A stretch of 64,000 nucleotides of DNA from assembly GCF_024323335.1 (NCBI RefSeq), contig NC_066583.1, positions 359,296,377-359,360,376 of the forward strand. Reading direction: 5' to 3'. The notes below the pieces were generated by a model that had not been told where the DNA came from, did no database searches, and saw only the letters and a list, made by a program, of their open reading frames with translations. The DNA comes from Lathyrus oleraceus. Its lineage: Eukaryota; Streptophyta; Magnoliopsida; Fabales; Fabaceae. Every line of letters begins with the position of its first letter. Positions within the stretch are counted from its first letter, which is position 1. Both the position numbers and the translations under genes were made by a program. Below are positions 22,734 to 34,829 of this stretch, piece after piece.

Positions 22734-24953
22734 GTTTTTTCGTGTTAAACAGATTACTAAATTTATAAAAAAATATAAGGTCTATTTTTGTACTGGAACT
22801 ACTACAGATGTTGAAGTTCCGGCTTACACAATTTATACACTTTTGAAATCTTGAGGTTAATCTGTGCTACCTATAACCTATCTCTTGTATTCGGGGCATG
22901 CTTTGTAATTTAAACTTTGTATATCAATATATTTCTGAGTTATTGAGTTTTCTAGGATCTGTGATTTAAAGTTGTTAGCTAAGACTAGTAAGTTAAATTG
23001 TCTTTGAAGTTGTTGATTTCATACAGCTGGTAGTATGGTTGCTCATTTAATTAGATCCTCAATCATTGATTTTGTTTTTGCCTATTAAGTGAATTTATGA
23101 CCCATAACAATTAATTCAATGGGACTTGGTAAGGACTATTGATCCAACTTATTTATTCAAGACTTAAATGTACCACATAGATGATCAAGGTTTTTGGCCA
23201 ACCATTCTAGTCAAAGAACACACTCATAGTGAAAATGAACCATTTGGTTTTTGATTGACATATCCTTGCAAAGCAAGTTGCATTGTGCTTTACACTGCAT
23301 TATAAAATGTGCGCCTTTCAGGGGGGCAAGAGAAGGATAAGGGTAGCGGGTCGAGGAAGCACCCATGCTTCAATTATCATCAACTTTCATAGATCTGGCT
23401 CCTTTGTAGATGCTCCCGTCTCATCAGAAAAATCTAAAAATTTGGACTAATCAAACAATTAACAAATTGATACTAAGAAGTTGAAATGGCTTTAAAGAAC
23501 AATGACTGTGATGAGATAAAAAAAAAAAAAGAGAGCCAAATATTAGCTTGTAAAAGGATTAGCACCTTGGTTAAGATGATGTCATTAATTTCCTGTTGAG
23601 AAAGCTAGAGAGAAGGATCATACATAGTGCACAATTTGGACACATCCTTTGATGCCAAACTAGAAATTCATTATTAGTAGGGTCCATGCATGTTTCTTCA
23701 GAATGTAAGAAGAAGTGCAACATAACATGGATATGTATTGAAGCATGATCCATTGACACTTACTAACGTGACAACAAACTAGTCATTTCAATGCTTCCAT
23801 TTGATCAATGTCAATCTCACATGGGATGGAATGGGATCACAATACAAGAATTGTACTGTCTAAGTACAATGAAAGCCTACAGTATTTTCATACAATGAGG
23901 TTTAGATAATGCAGCAAGTACAATTTTAAGAATATCCTTCTTGTGTGTCTAGTCTAAGAAATCTGGTGTTTTTATGGTATGGAAAACATTGCATGGTGCT
24001 GCTCATATGCAAGTATTAACATTGCCATCCAATTACACCGGTAGCACTAAAGGGACTAATACTCTATAAAGCACGGATACCGGAAACGCGACACATAATA
24101 TTAATCACATATGTATTATGTATATTTATATGGTCAAGATTTATTTCTCTGTCACAGTGTGACTCATAAATATTATATGAATGTAAAAATTTTAAATAGT
24201 CAATCTTAATATCTATATAAAAGATTGCATGATTAAAATAAACTCATCTAGTAATCTAACCAAATCCCATCTCATACTCAAGGGGAAGTTTTCAATTGCT
24301 GGAAAGTCTCTCAGACAGCACATGCATCTGCATCAGTCATGTGATATTGAACATGGGACCATGTGAAAACTGTTTTGAAAGGCTGGCTTGGATGTGCCTT
24401 TGTAGTTGTGTGGGGATGAGAGAGAGAAAGAGAGAGAGATATAGAGAGAGAGTCAAGGAATATTGTTCTGTATCAAAAAATTACAAATACTAATATCCAA
24501 AATTGCCAATCATTGTTTCATTTTATTACTCTCTTCCTCATGTAGAGTAATATTTATTTATAGAAGTATTGAAACTAAAATTGTTAGGTACATTTCTAAA
24601 GAAAGAAATAATATTTATTTATATATATACTCAATATATGGATTCTTGAAATATGCAAAATTACATTAAAAGGGTAGAAAATTACCACACTAGATTGCCA
24701 TAAAATCACTAACTAATAATTCAAGCTCTAACTTGGCATTGCATTAGACTGTACAAATGGAATGAAGCACAACTTCTCCATGACACATGACAGTGACACT
24801 AGACACCGGTAATAATTTAAGAAAACGGAAGTGATGTGTCGATGTCAAACACTGATAGTGTTAGACAATGTTAGACATCAGACACGACTTTAATCAGAGA
24901 TGTCAGTGCTACATAGATCTCATATGATGTGTTCTTGCTCAACTAGAATTGAA
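22734..24953. other. Spacer between two convergent genes
   Basis: Holds the 3' untranslated regions of the kinesin gene (from the left) and the receptor kinase (from the right). No further gene seen. A GA-rich tract lies at 24,418-24,452. Open frames here are short, unrelated to known families and antisense or AT-driven. Confidence 0.6.
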
Positions 24954-27900
24954 TCAACCGTCCGAGAAATTATAGGAGCAAGTAGAAGATCCATGCGAAA
25001 GTACATTCTTAGGAGGTGGTGGAGAACTATGAGATGATGTTAAACCTCCTAACTTCAATACATCAGTGTCTGCTCTTGATGTCTCGACAGGCTTAATTTC
25101 CTTGAGCATTGCGACAACATCTTTCATTGCGGGACGGTCAACCGCTCTCGTGCTTACACAGAGAAATGACACTGCTAAAGTTTGTAGCATTTCATGCATG
25201 GTAGGATCAGCCCTTCCTCTAAGCTTTGTGTCGAGGATTTCAGAAGGATCGCCTTTGCTAGATAAATGGTTTCTAACCCATTGAACCATGTTTGCACCTC
25301 CCGGAAGAGTCGGATCTAACGGGTGCCTTCCTGTTAAGACCTCAAGTAGAACCATACCATAACTGTAAACATCACTTTTCTCAGTTATAGGCTGCATTGA
25401 TGCATGTTCTGAGATTAACAAAAAAACAAAAAAACAAAAATTAGTACTATTAAAGGGTTACCAAATGGTTAAGTGCTTATCATATAAGTGCTTATGTATA
25501 AGTTATTTCTATAGCAAAAGATAAAATAAAGTCTTACTATTTTTATATAAGCTATAAGCTGTTTTCATAAACTATCTTGGAGAGCTTATGAAATAATCTA
25601 AAAGATTTACCAGGAGCCATGTATCCATATGAACCAGCAAGGTAATGTCTTTGAGCTGGCTTCGAATTAGTATCGTCGTCATTTTCAGTTGCGATTCTTG
25701 CTAAGCCAAAGTCGGCGAGGTAAGGTTGATAGCTTGGACCTAATAAAACATTCATGGCTTTGACATCTCCATGCATTATAGCAGGAACACAATCATGGTG
25801 CAAATATGCAAGTGCGTGAGCCACACCTAATATAACATCATATCTTGTTTCCCATTCCGCTTTTCCCTTTCCTGAACCATGAAGTAACGAGCTAAGGCTT
25901 CCGTTGGGAAGATAGTCGTAAAACAGAAGCTTCAGATTCCTGTTGGATCCCCAACCGAGAAGCCTAATGATATTCTTGTGTCTGATTGAACCTAAAGTTT
26001 GAATTTCGGAATCGAATGCTCTTGATTCTTCTGATGACCACATCTTTTTAACCGCGAGTGTTTCGCCGTTTGGAATTATTACCTTGTAAACAACTCCTGA
26101 ACTTCCGGTGCCAATCACATTGGATGATGTCAGATTCAAGACAATGTCGTCAATGGAGAGTTCAAACTTTTGATACAAAGTCACCTCCCAACTTTCATTT
26201 TCCATGAGTGATTTGTCCGCTATGTGCGAACGAATCAAGACATAGACTGTGAGCAGAACTACCACTGCACTCGTGCTTAATAGAATAGACATTACAGATT
26301 TCATAACCGGTTTTGCATGACCTTTGGATTCCATTCTATCACCAATATCTCCAGCAACGTAGAGACCTTCGTTTTCGGCAAGATCACTAAGAGGGAGTTT
26401 CCGAAAGAAAGGAGTGTTAGGTAACTTACCAGAGAAGGAATTGAAGGAAACATTTAACAAAACAAGATTTTCAAGGTCGGAAAGAGAATCTAAATTCCCT
26501 GAGAGATTGTTATGCGAGAGATCAAGCACTCCTAGTTTCCCAAGACTCGAGAATTGTGATGGTATTTCACCAGAAAAATGGTTGAAACTGAGATTAAGAG
26601 AGATTTCTAGAGAAGGAATTAGACTCAATTCCTTTGGAATTTCTCCAGTGAAACTGTTGCTTCCAAGGTCTAGAAGCTGTAGCTTATTACAAGACAAAAT
26701 CTCTGATGGGATTCTTCCACTTAATTGATTCTTTCCTAAGTTTAGTTTACTTAACTCGACCAACGAACCAATGGTATGACTCAATTCACCTGATAGACTA
26801 TTGTCCGACAAATCAATCAATTGTAGGCTTTTAGGAAGAGAATCTGGAATCGAACCGGTGAGACTATTTGAATGAAAGTCTAGAAACTCAAGATTTTGAC
26901 ATCTAGAAAGTGTTGGAGGAATCTCACCTACTAGATGATTGCTACTTATATCCACAAAATTCAAACTATTCAAGTTACCGATTTCATTCGGAATGTTACC
27001 TGATATTCTATTGTGATTCAATCTAAGTCTATAGAGGTTTGTGCAGTTTCCTATATCAGGTGGTATAAAGCCTGATAAATCATTGGAAATGAGCAAAAGT
27101 TTTGTGAGATTCCTCAAATTAAATAGCTTTTTTGGTATTGCACCGATCAAGTTATTGTAAGAAAGATCGAGTGATTGAAGTTCTTGACAATCTGAAAGAC
27201 TCTCCGGAATTTTTCCTGTTAACTTGTTCTGCCATGCAAAGAACAAGTTCAAGCTTCTCAAGTTGCCAATAAGAGGAGGAATCTCACCGGAGAGAGCATT
27301 GTTGTCAACTTCAAGTTGCGTCAAAGAAACGCAATTTGAAATCTCCGGAGGTATGATGCCTGAGAGATGATTCACACTCAGTTGAAGCTCTTGAAGATTT
27401 GAAAGCTCGCCGAGAATCTTCGGTATGCTACCTGTTAAGAGATTTTCCGAAAAGTCAATGACTTGAATCTCTTTGCACCTTCCAAGCTCTTCTGGAATAG
27501 TACCTACTAAATTGTTCTGCCATAAGAGTAGACTCTTTAAATTGTGAAGTTCTCCAATTTGAGTTGGAATTGAACCCGAGAGAGAGTTCTGATACAAGTA
27601 AAGATTCTGCAACTCACTGCAATTTCCAATCTCTAATGGAATTGAGCCTGATAACATTGTTGTGTAAATGGCTATAGTTCTGATTCTCTTCAGCATTTGG
27701 ATCGAAGAAGGTATGCTTCCTGAAATACTTGTTTCTGCGAGGCCTAATAGGATCAAGTTTGTGCAGTTTCCGATCTCGAAAGGAATCTCACCTTTGAGAT
27801 TCTTATTACCACCCGCTCGAAACACTTGAAGCTTGTTCAACAAACCAACACTCTTTGGAATTTCGCCACTCAAATGATTATCATAGAGTGTAAAGTTCAC

Positions 27901-28452
27901 AAGACTTGTTAGATTTCCAATGTTGGATGGAATGTCTCCTTCGAAGAAATTCGTGTGAAGAAACAAACTCTCAAGTTTGCTTAGTCTGCAAATTTCTTCT
28001 GGTATTTCACCAAACAAAGAGTTTCCACTTAGATCAACGAGGACGAGCTCGTGATAATCTCCAATCTCTTTCGGTATCCTTCCTGTGATGTTTGTCGACG
28101 AGAGAACAAGAGCCTTCAAGGACTTTAGAGGTTGAAAATTCGAAGGTAACTCGCCTTGTAAACGCAACGATTTCAAGTTTATCTCTATGACATCTCCTTG
28201 TGGATTGCAATACACTCCAAACCAGGTGTTGCATGGTGTTGTGGTTAAAGAATTCCATGATGATAATGCATCTAAAGCTTCTGAAGTATTGTTTAAACTG
28301 TTTTTCCATGCTAGAAGAGCTTGTCCTTGTTCATTGAGTGAGTTAGAGTAACAAAATGGAATGAGAAGAAAAGAGTTTAATAAGAGAAACAAGGTGAAGG
28401 TGAAGGAGAAGTTTTTGGGAGAAAGTGAGAGATTCCTTAAGTTTTCAGACAT
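24954..28452 (-). CDS. Leucine-rich-repeat receptor-like kinase, subfamily XI (RGF-receptor-like)
   Basis: Two exons on the minus strand, 28452-25611 and 25408-24954, separated by a 202-base GT-AG intron that splits the codon after YGYMAP. About 1,098 residues. Signal peptide about 1-37 (FTFTLFLLLNSFLLIPFCYS); cap with LLAWKNSLN and CNTWFGVYC; roughly two dozen LRRs (LxLxxNxLxGxIPxxIGN) to about 690; membrane segment about 719-740 (ILLSTSAVVVLLTVYVLI); kinase about 778-1,060 with glycine loop GTGSSGVV (782-789), VAIK-type lysine in LAVKKMW, catalytic loop HGDVKAMNVLL (894-904), DFG at 914-916, APE split by the intron. HGD replaces HRD, so it is a non-RD kinase; relatives in the RGF/GLV peptide receptor group share this as far as I recall. 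Expected role: plasma-membrane receptor for a secreted peptide in development. The ligand is inference. Confidence 0.93.
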
Positions 28453-31083
28453 TGTTGAGAGAATAGGACTGTTGATTTGTTTTGGGATTGTAGAGGGGGA
28501 AAACCCATGTTTTGTTTATAGAGGAAACAAGAGTATACAAGTTCTTGTTTCAAGAGCCACCTTCTTTATTTCTTTTTATTAATCTAATTCTTGTTTGTTT
28601 AATCATAATAATGAATAGATCATGTTTTCGTTCTCTATAATAATCATATACATGTTCATCTCACGTCATCTTTTCACTTTTTATCCGGTGGATTTTCACT
28701 TTTTGAATGGATTCCATTCATCAGAGTCATTTTAAGTTTTTCGAGATCTTGTACTGGTAAGTCTCAGTTCTATTTGGGCCGTGACTGCGTTACACGGGCT
28801 CAAAGACGACCCTGGTTTCACTGATAGTAAAATATCATGTGAAAAAAAATGGTGGAGCTAAAAAATCATGTGAACAAGTTTTTGCTCCCCACATGGGCAC
28901 TATAAATAGTAAGTTGTTTATTTTGTGCATTATTTGGTGACTACTGTTTATCCTTCCAATATTTTAGTTTCTATGGTTGGTAAGAAACCAAGTACATGTC
29001 AGTAGCACACTACTACTACACTAGGAATTTGTATGTAGATAGAGGATAGAACTAATGTGAAATTAAATTGGATGCCTCACCAATTATACTAGGTTGATTA
29101 TCAAACAATTGGAACATTAGGAATATTTTTTGGATGGTATTTATTTTGGTCTGTTTTTGTGGTCCACTTTTATGTGGTGGAAGTTGTTGAGCCATAACTA
29201 TCTATATAGTTGCTACCTTGTGCTTTTCAAAACTACAACTAGAAATTGTAAAGAGATGCTATTGTTGGGTTTGTTTCTACTGTCAAAATGCATGAAAAAT
29301 ATATTGAGTATCCATATTGAACAAGAGTGAAAAGGAAATTTCTTACCTAAGATTGTAAATAACATGAGTATCCATGTTGTTTGTTGGTAAAGACATGGTA
29401 GAGGGGTAAATTTTACATGGATCATCACATTTTGATTTAACATGGCACCATGTTCTCTAACAATTAATTTTAATTGACATGTTACAATTTCGGTAAAAAA
29501 AAAAACTGTGAATTCGTAAAAGTCAAACATGAATTTGAATTATTGTTGCAATTTTAAAGACGGAATTGTCTATTCACTCCTAAATTCTCTGAAAGTTCAT
29601 TTATGTTGTTTGAGACAAATAAAATGACTTATATTATTACTTCGACAAATCAAAAACTCATAATTTTAATTGTTTAGTTTCGATCAATGGTTGAGACCGT
29701 TGACAAAATAATTATCGATAGTTATGACTCCATTTGCAACCATAAAGAACAAATATATTTAGTTATGCCTTCTTTACACATGTTTTACGATTTTTATACT
29801 AAATGAAATGTTTGATGTTGATATATTAATTTTTACAGAAAGATATAAAAATGTATTAATCATAGTAGAAAGATAGTATATCTGTCACAACCAGATAAAC
29901 CATGATTTTAGAAAGTACTATTAGAAGCGTGACTTTTGTAGAATACGATATGGATGGTTATATTGATCATGGTCTTCTGTCGGCATGTGTTGAGAGATAG
30001 AACTCTAAGATGTCATCATTTCATCTTTCCATCGGTGCAATGAGTATTACTATGGATGATGTCATCATGTTTCAATTCAATTATCGGAAATGCTCTTTAT
30101 ACCAACCATTTCTTTTGCATTTCATTGTCGCAAGTATTTATCTTCTATTAGAATCATAATCCGATATTCTGATAAGTATCCCAAAATCCACTTCGATATA
30201 AATTTTAAGAAAATTATTGTGTTCTATTATCGAAACGCTGAGAGAGAAAGAGAGGTAGGTAGTTTCATAAATTTATAGAATTTGAGAGAAATATTAAAAG
30301 TGTAACAAGTATTTATTAGGAATGATAATAAAATTCATTAAAAAATTATTTATCTAATAATCAACCCATCTTTAAAAGAAATTATTTAATAGATTGAATT
30401 GAATCCGTTGCCCATTACACCTCTAATATTTTCCACAAATCCCATATACTCAAAACTTTTGTTGTTACTAATGCTACATGATAAAAGGACATTGTAAAAT
30501 ATGAAAAAGGAATTAATTGGGATTCACTTTAAATGGTTTGTTTATATATAGATGGAAGAAGTGGCAGAGGAATCTGATGTAGAAATGAAGTGCACATGGA
30601 GATGATGAGAAATATTTTGAAAAAAGAAGAATAAGATTTTAATAATATGCAACATCTGGTCACCATGTCGGGTGGTCTTTACTATAAAAGAATTAATGAA
30701 ACTTATGCTGGCCTTCAGTGGAAGGGACAACATTGCACCTTCTTCATGTTTTAATAGTTTCATAATTCGACAAAATATTTATTATCTCTTTAAAACAATT
30801 ATGAAATCACTGGTTAAAATAAAGAAATTAGAGAGATTAAGAAAATTTACTTCCTTTATTGTAGTAGAATATAGTATAGTAATATTAATTATAATTGTTG
30901 TAGTGTGAATTAATTATAATTTATTTTAATATAAAAATAGTGAATAATAATGTCAGTATAAATATTTATTGTAACCGTTTTAACATGTTGTTTTTAAAAT
31001 TACGAAATTATCCTCCTAGGATTCTAATTACATGCTAGAATATTAGATTTTATTATTTCTTTAAAACAATTATGAAATCACTT
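28453..31083. other. Upstream spacer of the receptor kinase and AT-rich intergenic DNA
   Basis: The first few hundred bases must hold the receptor kinase promoter and leader (minus strand). No other gene or element recognised. A 31-base sequence TATTAT(C/T)TCTTTAAAACAATTATG... is present at 30,780-30,810 and again at 31,051-31,081, the second copy touching the MULE end. Confidence 0.5.
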
Positions 31084-31180
31084 GTCCTCTTTTTCAAATT
31101 TTATTCTCAATATACTTCATTCTGAAAATTAATTCTCAGAATGTTCTAATTTGCAGTGTCCTTTCGTCCAATGGATGAAC
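31084..31180 (+). repeat. Left terminal inverted repeat of the MULE
   Basis: Matches the complement of 33,900-34,007 at roughly 80% by eye. Further inside, 31,160-31,440 repeats a degenerate unit (C/T)CAATGGATG(A/G)(A/C)CGAG four times, each in slightly different form. Confidence 0.75.
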
Positions 31181-31449
31181 GAGTTGCTGAATGTGTGAAT
31201 TTGCTAGTATTGACTCGCCCATTGGTTGGACGAGTCCTGCCACCACTTTTTCGCCATGCATGAACTCTGCCAATGGATGGCCGAGTGAATGAAGTGTTTT
31301 TATTTTTTAATTTTTAAATTAATTTAATAGATTTAATTAATTAATATTGTTTTTAAATAATATAGTTATCACCCATGACTTTCATTGACCGATGGATAAC
31401 TTTGTGTTTGTAGTATCTCGGTCAATGAATGGTCGAGTATTCATGTATT

Positions 31450-31838
31450 AATTTTCTATAAATAACAGGAGTTGTAGAAATGTAATTCAGATCAAACATC
31501 AAATTATTTTGGTAAGAATGTCTGTTTAGGGTCTTGTGTTTTATGGACAAGACAAAAAAATTAGTGTTTGCCTAGATCTGCAATGGAATTTCAGAACACT
31601 GATTGCAGCCATCCACATTGATTTTCGACAATTGGGCGGGCGTCGAATGAAGGTGAGAAAAGTAGAGTATCGTTGTCCATACATAACGTTGACTGATGCA
31701 AGCCCTGATGGTATGCACATGTATTACCTGGATCGTATAGAAAATGATGTAGATGTTCAGTGTATGTTTTCAGCACATAGTGGTGAAGTTAATAGAGGAG
31801 TTGAAGGTCCACTTGTGTTGGTTGTTGTTGTTGATTAG
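31450..31838 (+). pseudogene. MULE transposase N-terminal fragment
   Basis: A TATA-like element CTATAAATA (31,458) is followed by an ATG at 31,519 that hits a stop after three codons. The frame then continues VFYGQDKKISVCLDLQWNF, GRRMKVRKVEYRCPY and YYLDRIENDVDVQCMFSAHS. This resembles the N-terminal domain of MuDR-like transposases of the mobile-domain family (sheet-rich region ending with D-V-x-x-M-F). The catalytic domain does not follow; sequence after 31,838 is unrelated. Confidence 0.5.
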
Positions 31839-31999
31839 TTAGTTAATAAGCTCTATGAATTTTAGCTGTTGTGATTGTACTTTGTAACCAGAAGCCTTTG
31901 ATTATCAAATGTATTCCATAATGTTTATTTCCAAAAGACATTATTAATACACAAGGGTTGATATATAGTACGTGCATAATAGTTGATAATAAAAAAAAC

Positions 32000-32507
32000 A
32001 TAATCATTTAGAGGGTCCTGCAACATTTGGACATTTCTTACGCATGTGTTCTATTTCGCGGCAAATCCCACACCTTCTCTTTTCCTTTTCAACATTGTCC
32101 ATTTCGGTTCTAATCCGTGTGCTATTTGGGCGCCATTTCTTCCTCCTTCTCATAGAGTCGTCGTGGTAAAGAGTAAATCCTTCATATTATGGTCAATTCT
32201 CCTCATGGGGAAGTCCTAGGAAACTCTCTTTATAGACCTTGAAGACGTTAAGAATTTTGAACACGTCTGGTATATGAATGGAGTAGTGCTGGTGTATACT
32301 CGAATATGCTGCGATTACATGGGAGCAAGGTAAGTGAAATGCCTGAAATTTCCCACAATCATAGTGTTGTTTCCTCTGATCGACGCTGAATGTACCGGTT
32401 GGTCGACAATCATTTTGATTAATCTTTTCATGGACCATGAAATAGAATCTCTCGCGATCAAATTGCATGACGTTATGTATGTTAGCTTTACTGACTTCTT
32501 CAGCCAT
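32000..32507 (-). pseudogene. MULE transposase C-terminus: SWIM finger and zinc knuckle
   Basis: The minus-strand frame from 32,507 reads MAEEVSKANIHNVMQFDRER, then the SWIM-type finger HYDCGKFQAFHLPCSHVIAA (CxCxnCxH, first Cys of the pair replaced by Tyr-Asp spacing) and ends after LPHEEN. Past two stops the frame resumes with RRRKKWRPNSTRIRTEMDN and a retroviral-type knuckle CGICREIEHMRKKC, ending GPSK-stop at about 32,010. This is the normal tail of Mutator-like transposases. The DDE core is absent. Confidence 0.75.
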
Positions 32508-32883
32508 CCCCTTCTTTTTTACATTATAACAATTATATTACTTATGACAGTTTATATGGAGGTCGTACATACAATATCCAGTGTCTGATTATAGTGACAG
32601 CCGAGTCTGGAGTGCAACAACATATATAATATGTTTCTTTACCATTGAGATGCATTAGACAAATCGGGTCAAAGTTCAATTTGGATTCGAACAACATATC
32701 TCGTCTCAGCCAAGATGTCTAAGTGAACACCATAATATGACTATGGTCTAAGCTTGGGATAAACATTGACAAGATTTAAACAAAGAAGAGGTCAAAGAAT
32801 GGAAAAAGAGAAGGCATTTGGTATTACAAGGTAACTCGGTACTTGGTGAGTTTAAGTCGGGTAGAGAATATATGAATTGATTT

Positions 32884-33597
32884 TTGTCAATTCCTTTTAC
32901 GCACATTGCTCCGACACAATTTTTGAACGATCCCCGTCAACGTGTCTCTTCTTCAACCCAACAAACTACATCACCCTTACATCATGACATTCCCCCCACG
33001 TACACATCCCAATTTGGGGCATCAACTCAACAAACTTACCATCACACCCAGACCATCCAACAACACACATTTTATGTCACCTCAACCCAACACCAAAATT
33101 CCCACACTTCATTCCCTCAAACAAACTAATTTTACAACCAACAATATCAACAACAAACCAACCTACGCCCACCGATACAATACACTCTAATTCCTCAATC
33201 CAACTTTGATAACGCAAACCCCCAATCTCAACCCCAAACATTTAACACTACATTCGCACAACCCACTTCTACATGCAACCCTGATGATGTCTACTATCCT
33301 CCAATCCAACACACCCAACCCAACACCTTCACACAACCAACACATTCACTACCCGACTTTGACCTCACCGATGAGCATCTACTAGATATGCCTACTTTTT
33401 TCATTCAAGAACTCGACAGTATGGATATGCGTCCAAATACATCACAGCAACATCAAAATCAACGTCAAGATCAACATCAAGATTTGTCTTCTGACTCATC
33501 TCCATCTCCCCCAAGACAAAGACCAGAAGACTTAGGCAAGAGAAAACGCAAAAAAGTTTGCACAAGATATGGAATAGACAGTCACTATAACAAATAA
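32884..33597 (+). pseudogene. Gln/Pro/Thr-rich tail of a plant-mobile-domain protein
   Basis: A low-complexity frame (THIAPTQFLNDPRQRVSSST, many His-Gln-Thr-Pro runs) continues past one stop at 33,128 to LPDFDLTDEHLLDMPTFFIQ and ends RQRPEDLGKRKRKKVCTRYG. Such tails with a terminal basic cluster are typical of mobile-domain (MAIN-like) proteins captured by MULEs. The mobile domain itself is not seen upstream. Assignment rests on composition, the terminal basic motif and the MULE context. Confidence 0.45.
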
Positions 33598-33899
33598 AAT
33601 GTATTTTTTTTCCATGTATATCAATAAAATAATTATTATTTATTACAATTATTTATATGTCTCATTATAATAATTATAATTTTATTATTAGAACAAATAT
33701 TTAATTTACAAAAATATTATTATAAAAGAAATTAATTAATATTATTTAAATAAAAAAATAATTATAAAAACATTTATTAATAACCCTAATAATATACTCA
33801 AATTATAATAATGTATTTACATTAAAAAAAACAAAAAAAAAACATCACTTCACCAATTCGGCCAACCATTGGCTGAGCATACACAACATAAAATTTTCT

Positions 33900-34007
33900 T
33901 CACATGCTCGTTCATTCATTAGGTGATAGGATATTGAAAATGAGATATTCTGAGAATTAATTTTTAGAATGGGGTATATTAAAAATAAAATTTGAAAAAT
34001 AGGATAT
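33900..34007 (-). repeat. Right terminal inverted repeat of the MULE
   Basis: The complement begins ATCCTATTTTTCAAATTTTA and contains AAAAATTAATTCTCAGAATA and CTAATGAATGAACGAG, mirroring the left end. Inside it, at 33,857-33,876, are the related motifs TTCGGCCAACCATTGG. Confidence 0.75.
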
Positions 34008-34829
34008 GGCAGTAAACTTTATATTTTTTTTACTAGTTAATAGAGTTGAGAATATGTGTAGTTTACGTTTGGTTTTGATTTTAGTCTATCTGATGAGACT
34101 TTTGATATTGTTAGGTTTGGGATTTATGGTACGGTTAAATTCCAAAAGTAATAGGAAGGATAAAAGCTGTTATCTACTTTTTGAAAGAAGCACGTTGTAG
34201 AATTCATAACGCCACCTTTACTTAAATTAGTGAAAATTTTGATGAGAACACTAGCAAAAAGTAATTAAAATAATCAACTTTAACTAAAGAGTTTATAAAA
34301 ATAGACAAGGTATAGAAAAAGAGATAATTAATTATTTTCCTACTGTTTTTTTATAATCAAATTTCAAACTATTTAAAATGAGAAGTTATTTGAGTAACTT
34401 TTAAAAAAAAATCATTTTTAAGAGTTATTTTGATAAGAATATAATTTTTATTATATTAAAATCTCTAATAAAGATTATCTATAAATGGTTTTAATAAGGA
34501 TTATCTAAACGTTTGGTCTCATTTTCAAAAATATTGATTTCAATATGTGTTGACCATAAGATCAATAATAAAAAATAATTAAATTGTTGAATATAAAAAT
34601 AGTTATTTTAAATTATAATAATGAGTTCAAAATAACTTATAGTATTTTTGAGATAGTTCTCTTAAAAAATATTTTTGAAATTATAAAATAAAAATAATTT
34701 AAAAAAACAATTAAGCACGAAACAAAAAAAAATAACGAATGATAAATTGTGCATTTAAAAGAAAATTAAAAATTCAAAGTTACTACTATTTTTTTTTAAT
34801 TGAAAAGAAACTTAATGAAAGTAGTTTTT
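34008..34829. other. AT-rich spacer
   Basis: Nothing recognised; very low GC. Confidence 0.5.

Larger units (their letters stand above)
31084..34007. mobile_element. MULE-type DNA transposon with long terminal inverted repeats
   Basis: The left end (31,084-31,180) and the complement of the right end (34,007-33,900) align over about 100 bases: CCT(C/A)TTTTTCAAATTTTATT, AATATAC, CATTCT, AAAATTAATTCTCAGAAT and AATG(G/A)ATGAACGAG. Inside are three coding relics: a transposase-like N-terminus (+), a SWIM-finger transposase C-terminus (-) and a glutamine/proline-rich tail typical of plant-mobile-domain proteins (+). Long inverted repeats plus SWIM transposase mark it as Mutator-like. The target duplication, normally about 9 bases, could not be recognised. 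Confidence 0.7.

Noticed and set aside
26414..28309. Open frames antisense or out of frame to the receptor kinase
   Set aside because: They lie wholly inside the receptor kinase exon and show no motifs; shadows of the LRR codon pattern.
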